Below, one piece after another: positions 34,261-45,371 of a stretch of 64,000 bases of DNA. This stretch comes from Megascapheus bottae. Its lineage: Eukaryota; Chordata; Mammalia; Rodentia; Geomyidae. Made by a program: the position numbers and the translations under genes. Location of the stretch: contig JANJXV010000013.1 of assembly GCA_024803745.1 (NCBI GenBank), positions 14,133,501-14,197,500 of the forward strand. The letters are read 5' to 3'. The notes below the pieces were generated by a model. It searched no databases, was not told where the DNA came from, and saw nothing but the letters and a program-made list of their open reading frames with translations. Numbering within the stretch: position 1 is the first letter of the stretch; each line of letters starts with the position of its first letter.

Positions 34261-34883
34261 CTCTAGCAAGGCTGGTTCACAGTTACTGCTGTACAAATGG
34301 AGGAGATAAAGTACCAGTCCTGCAGCCCAGACCCCCATGGCCTCTCTGGTCTTCTAGGGTCAGAGAAGCCAAAACAGGTCCAGCCTGCCTATCAAAACCA
34401 AAGCTTGGAAAGAGAGTTTCCCCTTCCACAACCCAGACCTGAGAGCCCCACACCTCTGAGCCCTTTCAACCTCTTCAGAAGGCAGCCAACTGTATGGTCA
34501 ACAGACCAGATCAAGTTCCCTCGTTGTTCCACTTAAGTCCTTCTCAAATCTGGCCTTTCCTCTCTAATCCAGAACATTACCCTAGCTCAGGACATCGGTC
34601 ACTCACCATGAAGTGTTTCCTCATCTTTCTGACTCGTTCAGCTAGAATCAGTTCTCCTTGTTAGCCAGCATGACACAATTCCACTGCCCTATTGAAACTG
34701 TTGAGTGGCCCTGGCTATTTTCACATGGCATTTGGGGTGCTCTGTTTCTGCAGACCTAATTTGCATTGTACTCTCCCGCCAGCGTTCATTAAGCTTCTCC
34801 CGTCTACATGGATGTTCATCTCCTCTACACTTGACCCTCACCATCTCCCACACACTAGCTAGTTTCTTCTTGGGCTAACTCAG

Positions 34884-35010
34884 TTCAGCAACAATGGATT
34901 GTGGGCTCCTTGAGGGCTAGGTGCTGTGATTTAATTGTGTTTTCACAATTTCTGGCATCATACTTTGCTCAAAGTAGATGTATATGGTTTGTCAATTCGT
35001 TTATGTGAGT
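34884..35010. mobile_element. L2-type 3' end
   Basis: GTGGGCTCCTTGAGGGCTAG, TTTCTGGCATCATACTTTGC and AAAGTAGATGTATATGG follow an L2 3' end. Confidence 0.45.
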
Positions 35011-36102
35011 CGCCCTTATCTGTCACTCTGATATGCTTTGAGGAAAGAGGAGAAGCTACTGCCCCTGCCCTCTAGTAGCTCCCAACCATATTACTTGACC
35101 TTTGACCTATAGGGAGGGCAGGCCATTCCCCAGGAGCTTTCCCTGAGCATCAGTTTAACTTGCACAAACCTGGTAGTTTTCTTTGGCCATTAACTAGTCA
35201 GGGACATGTGCCAGACAGCCATTCTACCCAGTCCCTCCCAGTTGACCTCCAGAAGCCTCTGCCTTCCCTTGGGCAACTAACCCTCACATGCCCTTCTACC
35301 ACAGGGCCTGCTGTATGGAGTCTTAGCATAGCCACTGTAGTGCAGTAGGGTTCCTGCTTTACTTCCCTGGCTGCTCTACATCTGCTTGTGCCCTTCCTTT
35401 GAGTCAAGATGTCTGATGAGAATTATATTCTGCTCACCTCTGCATTACAGAACTTCTCGCAGCTCCACAGAGACCTGCCTTTTCTATTGATGTTTTCATG
35501 GCCCAGGCTGCCCTACCCTTCTATTGTGTCTCTTTTATCAGTATACTCAAGACCCAGGTCTTCCCCAGGTGCCCTGGATTCATAGCTCTTTCCCTGGGCT
35601 TCCAGTGAACACCTTTCTCTTTGGTACTGTTCTTGCTATATGGTATCTGCTGCAACTTTCACCCTCAGAGGTCAGGAACCACCCTGTCTCAGCTTTATTT
35701 CACAGGGGTGAGCATACAAGTCTATAAAAGTTGTTTAATTCAAGAGAGTGATGACACTGATAGACATAGTGATTCTCAACCAAGGAAGTCTCTCTGATGA
35801 ATTGGTTCCCCAAGGAGATGCCACAGTGTAGGGCAATCTTGTTTCCAGGTTAGGTTAAGAAACCTCCCACACTAGATCATTAGAACTTACCAGAAAGGAT
35901 GAGTGAGTCATCACCAGACTTAAGCAGCCTCAGAATCATGACCTGCCTGGGGTAGAAAGAGGCAGCTGCTTCCTCTCCTTGATTTTTCACACACTGGGGC
36001 CTTCCTAGAAGTCCTGAACTCTTCCCATCCGCCTGGCAGTGTCCCTACTTGTGCCTCATCCTCCAGCCCACATGGCCCTCCCATCTCATTTGGAGCCCAC
36101 CA

Positions 36103-36336
36103 TTTTTTTTTTTTTTTTTTTTGGTGAGTCATGGGGCTTGAATTCTGGGCCTGGGTGCTATCCCCAAGGGGTACTGCCCTACCCCTTGAGCCACAGCCCC
36201 ACTTCCCGTTTTCTAGTGGTTAATTGGAGATAAGAATCTCACGTGCTTTAGTGCCAGGCTGGCTTTGAACTGAAATCTTCAGATCTCAGCCTCCTGAGTA
36301 GCTAGGATTACAGGTGTTAGCCACCACGCCTGGCTG
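36103..36336 (-). mobile_element. B1-Geo composite SINE
   Basis: T-run, GGTGAGTCATGGGGCTTGAA through GTTAGCCACCACGCCTGGC. Confidence 0.88.
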
Positions 36337-36785
36337 GAGCCCACCATTCTTATGCAGCATTTACTCACAGGCACAAGCAGGTAAACCTCTTTGACCTGGC
36401 AGGAACTTGTTGGCTGAACAAATGCACAAGGCTTCTTGGAGAAGATTCAGTAAGATAGAAGGCTTCTGAAGCATGACAAGTCCTCTGGGTCTCCCTATAA
36501 AATGGGAGATGGTGAATCTATCCTTAACCCACTTGATTCCATGCACACTAAAAATTCATTAAGTCAGTGAGCATTAAACCAGTGCTGGACTAGTCTCAAG
36601 GCTCCCTGAGGAATTAGGATGGCCACAACAAGTTGTGGATATATCTTCCTCCTAGATATGAAGGTACAAAACAAACAAAAGAAACTCCCTTCTTACATAG
36701 AACCCCTGTGTCTGTGTTGAATGGAGATATAATTATTGTAAAGATAAATGAAGATAAGTGAGTTATCTCTAAAACTAACCAAACA

Positions 36786-36900
36786 TAACCTGGATATGGT
36801 GGTACATACTATAATCCCAGCGTTTGGAAGGCTGAGGCACAAGATAGCTCAAAGTCTGTATAGAGAGATTTAGTATCTAAAAGAAAATAAAATTCTCTGC
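36786..36900 (+). mobile_element. B1-like monomer
   Basis: CCTGGATATGGTGGTACATACTATAATCCCAGC and GGAAGGCTGAGGCACAAGAT follow the rodent B1 pattern without a Geo arm. Decayed repeat text follows to about 37160. Confidence 0.6.
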
Positions 36901-37178
36901 ACATCACCTTTACAGTAAAAAAAAAATAGATTAAAAAAATACATATTTTATCCTAAGGCTGTGGAGATCAGAGGATCACAGTTCTTAGCCAGCCTGGGCA
37001 AAAAGTTAGTCATGTCAGTCAATAAGTTGGGCATTGTGATTGGTGATCCAGGATACATAGGAGGCTGGCTCTATTGTTGGCCTTGGGCCCCCCCCCCAAA
37101 AAAAAAAGTGAGCCTGCCTAGCAATTATAAGACCCTGAATTCAGACCCCAGTAAGGAGGAAGGGAACTTCCATCTATG

Positions 37179-37419
37179 ACTTTTTTTTTTTTTTGTCAGT
37201 CATAGGGCTTGAACTCTGGGCCTAGGCACTGCCCCTGAGCTCTTTAGCTCAAGGCTAGTGCTCTACCACTTGAGCCACAGCATCACTGCTTCTTCCCATT
37301 TTCTGGTGGTTAACTGGAGATAAGTCTCATGGACTTTTGTGCCCAGGCTGGCTTTGAATCCTCAAAATGTCAGCCTTCTAAGTAGCTAGGATTACAGGCG
37401 TGAGCCACTGGTGCCCAGC
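37179..37419 (-). mobile_element. B1-Geo composite SINE
   Basis: T-run, GTCAGTCATAGGGCTTGAAC through CGTGAGCCACTGGTGCCCAGC. Confidence 0.88.
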
Positions 37420-37509
37420 TCTACAACTTTTTTTTTTTTTTTTGAAAACTGGGTATGTAAAGTTTATTTTAAAATACATTTTTGTTTTGAAATATATACA
37501 CGAGGGAAG

Positions 37510-37700
37510 AATATTTTCATTACTTATTGTCATTCCATTTTACAGGTTACAAAATGCTTTGATGACCTTTAACTCATTTCCCTTTATGTGGGCCTGACGA
37601 AGTGTGTATATTCCCATTTCTTTCCATTTGGCAATTGAGGAAACTAGCTCTAAGGGAATAGATACTTTATTCAAAGTCAGTCAACTAGTGACAGAGTCAG
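37510..37700. mobile_element. MIR-type SINE
   Basis: ATTTTACAGGTTACAAAATG, TTGAGGAAACTAGCTCTAAG and AGTCAACTAGTGACAGAGTC are MIR-like. Confidence 0.45.
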
Positions 37701-38279
37701 GTCTCCAAGATAGCCTAACTCCTACCATGGCCCACCTCCAGACCAGTTTGGAAATGAACATGTCCTGGAAAATACAGGCCTATGAATTAATAGAGTAGAT
37801 GTACTGAGGTAGAATGAATCCTAAGTTTCCACAGGTGAGTTTTCAGATGGTGCTGTTATAACAGGATTAGCCAGCCAGAAACATAGGGGAAGCAGATGAG
37901 CCTAGTCAGAACAGGCCAGAGAGTGCATCCAGAGAGCCCTGACAGCATTTGGAGCCTACAAGCAGTGGTAAGGAAGGACAGGATTAAGGGACAAGCTTCC
38001 TAGCTTCCTCATACATATTTTCTCTTCTATAAAATTGGAATCAAGTGTTCTTTCTTACTTACCTCTTACGGTCCTAATGAGGCTGATGGGAAATTATATC
38101 TAGAGAGGATCTCTATGGACTGTACAGTGCTGATAGAGTAAGTTGCATGTTTGCTGGCCCTCATATTGAGAATCAGCCCTTACAGCCACCTGTCTCAGCC
38201 TCTACCCTGGCTTAACAGGACCTTCTAGGCACCCAGACATTGGTCCTCAGCTATCCTGTCAGCCACACTCCCTGGAGCT

Positions 38280-38640
38280 CACTTTCTTTCCCCAGTCCTT
38301 CCGAGCTGCTTCCATTTTTCATTCTGTCGGATTCCATCTGCTTGGTCGTTTTTCTCTTCAGATATTATTAGAAATATCCAGAGTTGTAATTGTTTCATGG
38401 TTGGCAGTTCACCTATTTCATGGGGGCCTTGATCAAACCAACCCAGACTCATGCCCTGAGTCCAGCAGAATTGACCAGAGACAGCTGTGCAGTGGAGTCT
38501 GCTTGGCATTACAATAAAGAGTTCTCTCCCAGGTGCATTGTTAGAAAAGGAGGGAAAGATGGCCCCAGGCGTAATTCAATTCCACATTTTCCATGGTGTT
38601 TTTTGTATTACACAGCCCGGTAATGTGCAGTTCTCAACAG
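38280..38640 (+). promoter_or_regulatory. Candidate conserved intronic block
   Basis: This is repeat-free sequence with several undamaged-looking motifs: GATATTATTAG, GTAATTGTTTCATGG, TTGATCAAACC, GGCATTACAATAAAG and GGCGTAATTCAATTCC. It contrasts with the SINE that starts at 38687. Conservation must be tested by alignment. Confidence 0.35.
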
Positions 38641-38686
38641 GCTGGGATGCTACCCCAAAAGAAAAGCCAAGATCAGATCACATGTG

Positions 38687-38875
38687 GAGCTGGGCAACAG
38701 TGGCTCATGCTTACCATCTTAGCTACTCAGGAGCCTGAGATCTGAGGATCAAGGTTGGAAGCCAGCCCAGACAGAATAATCATGAGGCTCTTATCCCAAA
38801 ATAAGCAAACACCTACCATAGAAACATAGGATAGAGCACCGCTCAGAGTTCAAGCCCTAACACTGGCACCAGGTT
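38687..38875 (+). mobile_element. B1-Geo composite SINE, Geo arm mostly lost
   Basis: AACAGTGGCTCATGCTTACC and CTGAGATCTGAGGATCAAGG are clear. The right arm is reduced to GAGTTCAAGCCCTAACACTGGC. Confidence 0.78.
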
Positions 38876-39647
38876 TGGGGGTGGGTGGAAATTCATGCAA
38901 GTGATGATATGCTAGAGATCCCTGTTCCCAGAGTGATGCTGGGTGCATGTCTTCCCAAGTGCTCCATGAAGCCTGAACTCAGCTCACACTCAACTTCTTT
39001 CCAACCTAGACTGTAAATTTAGCTAACTTGTGGAATATTGTAGCTTCTTTCAGGAGATTCTTCTCCCTGCTCCAACTCACATACATATGTTTTCACAGCA
39101 TCCACAAAAGCCTAGTTTTTGTCATTTTAATGCCTACATGTCCCCCCAAATATGCTCAGCCTCAGCTGCCTTGTTTGTCAGGACCCCTTCAAACAGGCTT
39201 GAGCTTTTCTCACTTAATTCTCATTTTTCAATTATCTACGAAGTAAACGAGTTCCCCTCATAGCTAGCCCTTCCAGATACCCTTGGGTTAGTTACATGGA
39301 AATCAGGATCCTAGCCCGCGGAAGGAGGAGACTGCATGTTTTCCCAAGCTTCTTCATACATTTAGGGAATATCCGGACTGGCAGATTGGCTGCTCTTATG
39401 TCCATGTGGTTGCAGTTTTCATCTGGTTCTAGACAGTAGAAACAGAGACAGAGGTGAGAAAGGCGCAGGCCTTTCTAATGTGATCATACCTACCACCCCT
39501 CAAATAGTTAGCAGATTTTGCACCTCTGTCCTACTGGCCATCTGTCCCAAATCCATCTTAGCTTCCATGATCTATCATTTTCCAAAGAGCCTTCCCTGGC
39601 CTCTATAGCTGCTTCTGGGTTTTTTTTTTGTTGTTTTGTTTTGTTTC

Positions 39648-39844
39648 TTTTTTTTTTTTGCCAGTCCTGGGGCTTGAACTTAGTGTCTGGGCACTGTTCC
39701 TGAGCTTCTTTTGCTCAAGAGTAACACTCTACCACTTGCCACAGTACTACTTCCAGTTTTTTTGTTTATGTGGTACTGAGGAATCGAACCCAGCGCTTCA
39801 TGCATGCTAAGTAAACACTCTACCACTAAACCACCAGTCCTCAG
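39648..39844 (-). mobile_element. IDL-Geo-type SINE
   Basis: GCCAGTCCTGGGGCTTGAAC through CTACCACTAAACCACCAGTCC. Confidence 0.87.
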
Positions 39845-40144
39845 CTGCTTCTTGGAAACCCACTCCCACATTGTAGTGTTGAGGAGCTATCTCCTTAAGA
39901 CTAGCAGACACATCCTAAGACTATCAAGTCTTTCTCCATTGAATAAATCTCCAGGCCTTGTCCTCTCACAGATGTCCCTTGGCTAATTTCCCCTGACACT
40001 CTGGGGACCAGACCAGACATGTAGTTACATCTGCAGACAGGCCTTGACATTGCACAGTGCTCTTCTGTCCTTTTCCTGCTCCTGACCACCATATTTCTAT
40101 TAATGCAACCCATATGGTTATTTACTTGCTAAGGAAACAGTATG

Positions 40145-40368
40145 TGAGCCAGGTCATGCCTATAATCCTAACTACTCAGTTGGCTGAGATGTGAGGGTTG
40201 CAGTTCGAAGCCAGCCCAGCAGAAAAGGCTCTAAGATTCTTATCTCCAATTAACCAACAGAAAATCAGAAGTAGTGTTATGGCTCAAAATGATATATCTT
40301 AGCACAAAGAGGCTCCGGGACCGTGTCTAGGTCCTGAGTACAAGCCCCATGACCAACAAAAAAACAAA
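40145..40368 (+). mobile_element. B1-Geo composite SINE
   Basis: GCCAGGTCATGCCTATAATCC, CTCAGTTGGCTGAGATGTGAG and right arm ending CAAGCCCCATGACCAACAAA. Confidence 0.83.
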
Positions 40369-41059
40369 GTTACCTTTAGAAAAGGTAACTCTACAGTTTT
40401 TTGTGTGTGACTTGGTCATCTGTTTCCTCAGTTTTCCTGTTCAGTATAATGGAACTGAGAATACTTTCCCCTCAAGGTGTTTGGGTGGGTATTAAGTACA
40501 TTGTTGGTAGATTTTCCAATTAAATCTAGCATACAACATGTTCAGTATGTGATGTTTCTGGTTCTGTCTCACTTGAGCAAAGCCTCTTAAGTATAACTCT
40601 CTTACTTCATAGTTGAGCGTGGAGTTTCCTAGCCTTAAATGACGCCTCTTGAATTTACTACACCTCTTGAAGAAGAACAGTTAGGGCCTTTTACAGCAAA
40701 ATTGAACCCCAGAGAAACCTAGTACAGTTCCCCTCTTTATACCCTACCCCCACTGGAGGCCATGGTTAGCAGAGATGGGACTTACCCCTTCCGTGCCCAA
40801 GCTTCACACTACCTTTGATTGTCTTCCAGAAAATGCATTTAGGTATTTCCATTTCCTAATCCAGACAGCAGGCCAGACTTGGTTTTCCTAAATGGGAAGG
40901 AGCACAAAGTACACACCAGAGATCCCCAAGACCTGCCATAGGCTTCTTTCTCTCCACACACATAGTGAGTGGAGGGGGGTAAATAGCCAGAGCTAAAGTT
41001 TCTCTCCAATTCTCCTTCACCAATCCTCCACCCCCTTCACCTCCATTCACCATCCACCC

Positions 41060-41290
41060 GCCTTTCAGTTTCCCTGGCAACGCTGAGTGCTCATCCTGGA
41101 AAACTTTATCCGAAATCTGCTCTGGGCAGCTTTCCAAATCCATGCTAACCTGATTAGGTGTCTCTAGGGGCCTTGCCAACTAATCAGATTAGGCAGCACT
41201 AATGGTAGTGAGGACTTTGAGTGGGCGCAGAGCAGTAAAACATATTGTATACTTAGTGATAATTATCCTGCCTTTTGTGTCATTGATTTA
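41060..41290 (+). promoter_or_regulatory. Candidate regulatory block with paired-homeodomain palindrome
   Basis: This repeat-free block ends about 45 bases before a CLPB exon. It contains the perfect 13-base inverted repeat CTAATCAGATTAG at 41180-41192. Its core TAAT-CAG-ATTA fits the P3 dimer site of paired-class homeodomains (TAAT, three bases, ATTA). A further GATTA lies at 41152-41156, with AATTATC and TTGATTTAT nearby. Conservation is inferred from appearance only. Confidence 0.45.
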
Positions 41291-41334
41291 TCTGCCTCCC
41301 TCCCTGTCCCCCTGTGTTGTCTGTTTGGCCATAG

Positions 41335-41412
41335 CAATCCGGAGGAAAGAGAATGGCTGGTACGATGAAGAACACCCTCTGGTCTTCCTCTTCTTGGGAT
41401 CATCCGGAATTG
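41335..41412 (+). CDS. CLPB: CLPB exon: N-terminal AAA+ strand and first half of Walker A (residues 72-96)
   Basis: This 78-base exon lies between CCATAG and GTAATT. The reading is [20 protein letters not shown] and then GSSGI, so the Walker A motif GSSGIGKT is cut by the following intron inside its second conserved Gly codon. The hydrophobic strand PLVFLFL before the P-loop is typical of AAA+ proteins. The donor GTAATT is weaker than the GTAAGT/GTGAGT donors of the neighbouring exons. Both flanking introns are phase 1, so skipping would preserve frame but delete the start of the P-loop. Confidence 0.97.
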
Positions 41413-41896
41413 GTAATTGGCAGCAATCAGCCAGTGGGGAAGGAGAGCTGGGGGAGTGCCTCGCCTGATGAGCCTGACATCCCCAGCTGCTGTGGGCCAG
41501 AGGTCACCACCCACCTCCACTTCAGCTCCAGAAGCAAACTGCCTCCTACTTGCCTAGTCACCAAGAAAGGCAACTGAACAAGAGAAGCTGTGGTGTGAGA
41601 GCTAATTTACCTGGAGGAACTGATTTTCAGGACCTGTTAGCCCAGGTCCAGGTGTTCTGCACTCCCAAGTCTGCCCTTTGAGAACAATTGAAACACCTTC
41701 ACTGCCCAGTATACCAGCTGTATCAGGGCCTCATTTTAGGAAGCAAAGGAAAGCCTCAGTGACAAGCACTGTGCCAAGTGCACAATAGAACTGGTCACAG
41801 TAAAGAGTGTTTTTCTAACCAGTTTGGCCATGTTCTCTGACGCATTCTCTTCCTCTCATTCTCCATCCTCATAGACTCCCGTCTCTTCCATTCTCA

Positions 41897-42292
41897 CCTA
41901 CCACCATTGGCTTAATGGGGATCTTCATGTTTAGCTGCCTCCTGTAACACCTTCATGGACCTAGCTCTCCTTCAGATGTCAAATCCTAACAAGTTACCAG
42001 CCTTTGACTATGCTACTATATATACCACACAGTGACTTGCAGGGACTTTTACCATCATTCTAAATTACCACTGGTACTGTCATTGCTTTTTTTCTTTTTT
42101 TGCCAGTCCTGGGGCTTGAACTCAGGGCCTGAGCACTGTCCTTGGGCTTTCTCAATGCTAGAGCTCTACCACTTGAGCCATGGTACCATTTCTAGTTTTT
42201 TTTTTTCTATGTATATGGTACTGAGGAATGAAACCTGGGTCTTCTTACATGCTAAGCAAGCACTCTTTACCACTAGGCCAAAGTCCCAGCCC
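41897..42292 (+). repeat. Left arm of inverted duplication (unique 190 bases plus SINE)
   Basis: Bases 41897-42086 are repeated in reverse complement at 43006-43194 with about 13 differences in about 189 positions (roughly 93% by hand count). At the inner end both arms run straight into an IDL-Geo-type SINE (here 42089-42292, minus strand), at the same junction GTCATTGC followed by T-rich tail. The two SINE bodies are more different from each other than the unique parts are. Confidence 0.9.
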
Positions 42293-42354
42293 TGTTATTC
42301 CTTCTTTATGTCACAAAGAAAGACTTAATAGCCAGTGGAAGTTACTCTCAATTG

Positions 42355-42465
42355 ATATTTGAGACAGTCTCCCTATTCATTCCAACCTGGCCTCAAACTC
42401 AACAATCTTCCTGCCTCTACCTTCCAAGTGCTGCAATTACTAGTGCATACCACCACACCTGGCCA
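42355..42465 (-). mobile_element. B1 monomer, reverse
   Basis: GAGACAGTCTCCCTATTCAT, CTTCCAAGTGCTGCAATTAC and CCACCACACCTGGCC are the reverse of a classic rodent B1. It lies in the spacer of the inverted duplication. Confidence 0.75.
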
Positions 42466-42796
42466 GAAAGTACTCATCCCTCCCAGCCCCTATTTGGCAG
42501 TTCCAGTGCCTGGCTTCATGTCAAGGCCTGGCTGATCAGAGAATTGAGAGAAATGTAAGGAAATGAGACCAGAAATCAGGGCACTTCCAGGAAGAGCCTG
42601 AGCCTCAAAAGATCAGCTGGCTATGAGTTGTAAGATGCTAATACCGAGAAAAGACCTCAGTCCCTTCACATGCACACACATGAATTCAGATACAGGGCTG
42701 ACTTTGATTCAGCTCCCAGCTTCACTGTTCATTCCCCGTGTGATTCTGGGAGAGTATCTGAAACTCAGCATTCCATCCATAAAATATATGCCTTCC

Positions 42797-43243
42797 GGGG
42801 CTTGGAGTTTGGCCTAGTGGTAGAGTACTTGCCTAGCATACACGAAGACCTGGGTTCGATTCCTCATTACCTCATACATAGAAAAAAGCTGGAAGTTGTG
42901 CTGAGGCTCAAGTGATAGAGCTCTAGCCTTGAGATAGTCCAATGACAGTGCTCAGGCCCTGAGCTCAAGCCCAGGACTGGCAAAAAAACAAACAAACTAA
43001 AAAAAGCAATGACAGTACCAGTGGTCATTTGGAATGATGGTAAAAGTCCTGCAAGTCACTATGTGGTATATATAGTAGCATAGTCAAAGGTTGGTAACTT
43101 GTTAGGATTTGACATCTGAAGGAGAGCTAGGTCCATGTAGGTGTTACAAGAGACAGCTTAACCTCAAAATCCCCATTAAGACAATGGTGGTAGGTAAGAC
43201 AACGGTGGTAGGACTGGCAAAAAAAAAAAAAAAAAAAAAAAAA
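42797..43243 (-). repeat. Right arm of inverted duplication, ending in a second SINE tail
   Basis: The SINE at 42797-43005 (plus strand) is followed by the reverse complement of the left unique arm (43006-43194). Next come an 18-base imperfect tandem copy of the arm's end (43177-43194 and 43195-43212) and then ACTGGC plus about 25 A residues (43213-43243). ACTGGC-poly(A) is the 3' end of the local SINE families, so the arm is bracketed by a whole SINE and a bare SINE tail. Confidence 0.88.
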
Positions 43244-43328
43244 GTGCACACACACACATAGCTAGTATTCTTTCATTCTGGCAGATAGTCTTCTAGTCCT
43301 AACCCACTTCTCCCTTCTTTCTTATTAG

Positions 43329-43384
43329 GAAAAACAGAATTGGCCAAGCAGACAGCCAAATATATGCACAAAGATGCCAAAAAG
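43329..43384 (+). CDS. CLPB: CLPB exon: second half of Walker A (residues 98-115)
   Basis: This 56-base exon lies between TTATTAG and GTAAGA. Its first two bases finish the Gly codon of the P-loop. The reading KTELAKQTAKYMHKDAKK then supplies the nucleotide-binding Lys98 and Thr99. The exon ends in phase 0. It is entered in phase 1 and left in phase 0, so skipping it would shift the frame. It lies only about 130 bases downstream of the inverted duplication described separately. Confidence 0.97.
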
Positions 43385-43509
43385 GTAAGAGCTAAGACCA
43401 AAGCCTACTTTCAAGCCATAGAGGGAGACCTTGCTATGGTCTGGCATCAAAATCCCAGGCTCTCTGAATACGAAAAATGGTCTCTGACCTAGAAAGTGAC
43501 TTCAGCTTT

Positions 43510-43690
43510 TGCTACCTATCATTCCAGGCATTTAGGCATGTTATCGAACCTTTTTGTGCCTTAGTGTCTATATCTATGCAGAATAATCACCCTCGGCTTG
43601 CCTAACTCTTGGAGTTCTTGGGAGAATCCAATGTGATTTGTCCACACTACACTTGCTCTGTGCCAAGCACTGTGCTAACTGCACTAACCA
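43510..43690. mobile_element. MIR-type SINE
   Basis: CTTTTTGTGCCTTAGTGTC, CTTGGAGTTCTTGGGAGAAT and TGCCAAGCACTGTGCTAAC follow the MIR order. Confidence 0.5.
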
Positions 43691-44390
43691 TGAAAGCAGC
43701 CTTAACTGAAGGCTGCTTCACAGTGAAGGCTTAGAGCCTTTACTATACAGCCTTCCCTAGGGCTCAGGCAGAACAGCTGTCCAGAGCAGGCAGGACCATG
43801 AATCTATCAGGAAAAAAAACAAGTACAGGGAATACCTGTTACTTCTCTCTATCATGCCTGAGCTTTTAAACCTAGTATCTTGTGCCTTCTGTTTAGGCTG
43901 TTTGTAGTAATCCTGTGGCTCAGAGCCCTGTATTCTTCCAGAAAAGGACCACCCCATCCCATTGTTTACACTTCTTTTTCCAAGGGCCTTTCAGTTGGAC
44001 TCTAAGCTAATAGCACTGCCTTAGAAACAGAGATAAGCCAAATACCTTCTTACTGGCCTTCCCAGTATAGCTACTAAAGTCCCCTTCCCTACCAGCTGAC
44101 GGAGAACCTCAATGTACTTGCCTAATTTCTGTCGGAAGCCTCCCAAAACCTCACAATGGAGTACCATGGAGTTGCTTAGGCCTCCGTGGGTCTAGTGATC
44201 CAGATACACACTGCTGGTCTCCTGTTCTGCTTGTGGCCACCCTCAGCCCTTGCCACTTTCCCAAGAGCCTAGCAACCACAGAAATAAGGAAGCTGAGCTT
44301 CTTCCTTCTTAAGAACTAGAAGAAGCTACTCAAGCCTCCCAGACTGTGCCAGGACTTTGCTCTGCCCTAGCCAAATGCAGAGCAGACCCA

Positions 44391-44416
44391 CTAAGCAGGC
44401 AGGCAGGCAGGCAAAA
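44391..44416 (+). repeat. Short (GGCA)n repeat
   Basis: GCAGGCAGGCAGGCAGGC lies just before the homeodomain-rich block. Confidence 0.95.
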
Positions 44417-44429
44417 AGCAGTGCACAGC

Positions 44430-44690
44430 ATGCTAATGTGTGCTCCAACCAAATAGCGAATAACGTTTGGAAGACAATTCATCAGGTTGGCAGCGATTGA
44501 AACAATTAGCACTCTGCAAAGGGCCATAAACTAGCAAGACTATTAGGGAAGATGCAGTTACGGGCAGGAACCACCTGATTAGGGATGAAGAATTCGGATT
44601 GGTTTAATTTTAATACTGTCAGAAAGGTTAATATTTAATTACAAATTATAATCTCCTTATCCGAGCTGTCTTAATATGTCTTCATCCACT
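44430..44690 (+). promoter_or_regulatory. Candidate intronic enhancer, homeodomain-rich
   Basis: This repeat-free AT-rich block contains AACAATTAGC, GGATTGGTTTAATTTTAAT, TAATATTTAATTACAAATTA and TCTTAATATG. ATTA/TAAT cores are dense and there is one CCAAT box (reverse, ATTGG). It stands out from the decayed repeat sequence on both sides. No alignment was made. Confidence 0.45.
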
Positions 44691-45221
44691 GTAGAAGTAG
44701 AAGGAAAATATCTGCTGACTTGCTGGTGTGGAAAGGAGAGGGACTTGGGAAAAGACTGATGATGCAAGTGTTTTTTTTTTAGTTGGGAGACATTTCCCTA
44801 GGGCAGGGGTCCCACAGGCAGAATGATGGCATCCTTTCTCCAAGCCTCACCCAGAAGGAAGGAGCACTGTCACCTGCCCTCACCTTCTGTTGGAGACAGC
44901 AAGCTGTCCTGGGCAAAAATCTCTGGAGCTAGCCACTTCTTGGCTCAGATTCTATTTCTGCTTTTTCCTGGCCCAGACAGGCATCTGCCTCAGAAATCTC
45001 AGCTCTCTTGCCATGGTAAAGCAATATAGTTCTGCAATGGGGGTTATCGTAGAGACCATAGCACTCAATGAGTACCAACTCCGTCGACCTGTGCTATTCT
45101 TCACTTCACAGCAGTGCAGATTCTGTTCTTACAGATTTTGTGAGGTGTAGCAACAGGGCTCACCTTGACCCACTTTGAAAATGAAGAAACTGAAGCCCTA
45201 TAGTATAGTCTTGTCTAAGCC

Positions 45222-45325
45222 ACTTTTTTTTTTTTTCCAAGTCCTGGGGCTTGGACTCAGGGTCCAAGAACTGTCCTTGAGCTTTCTCAAGGCTAGCACT
45301 CCATCACTAGGCCATACTGTCAGCC
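45222..45325 (-). mobile_element. IDL-Geo-type SINE with internal deletion
   Basis: The reverse Geo arm to CTAGCACTCC passes directly into ATCACTAGGCCATACTG, so the linker and most of both arms' centres are missing. Confidence 0.8.
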
Positions 45326-45371
45326 CTCAGCTCACTTTTTAGGGACAAAGTAAAATCAAAATCCAACTCAT

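Larger units (their letters stand above)
41413..43328 (+). other. CLPB: CLPB intron splitting Walker A, 1,916 bases, phase 1
   Basis: About 1.3 kb of this intron is occupied by an inverted duplication with a SINE in each arm (41897-43194, listed separately) plus a poly(A) run at 43219-43243. The remaining 41413-41896 is unique sequence. The acceptor is preceded by a good pyrimidine tract (TCTCCCTTCTTTCTTATTAG). Confidence 0.9.

Noticed and set aside
41353..41577. Alternative frame through the Walker A exon into the intron
   Set aside because: It is out of frame with CLPB and ends in intron sequence.
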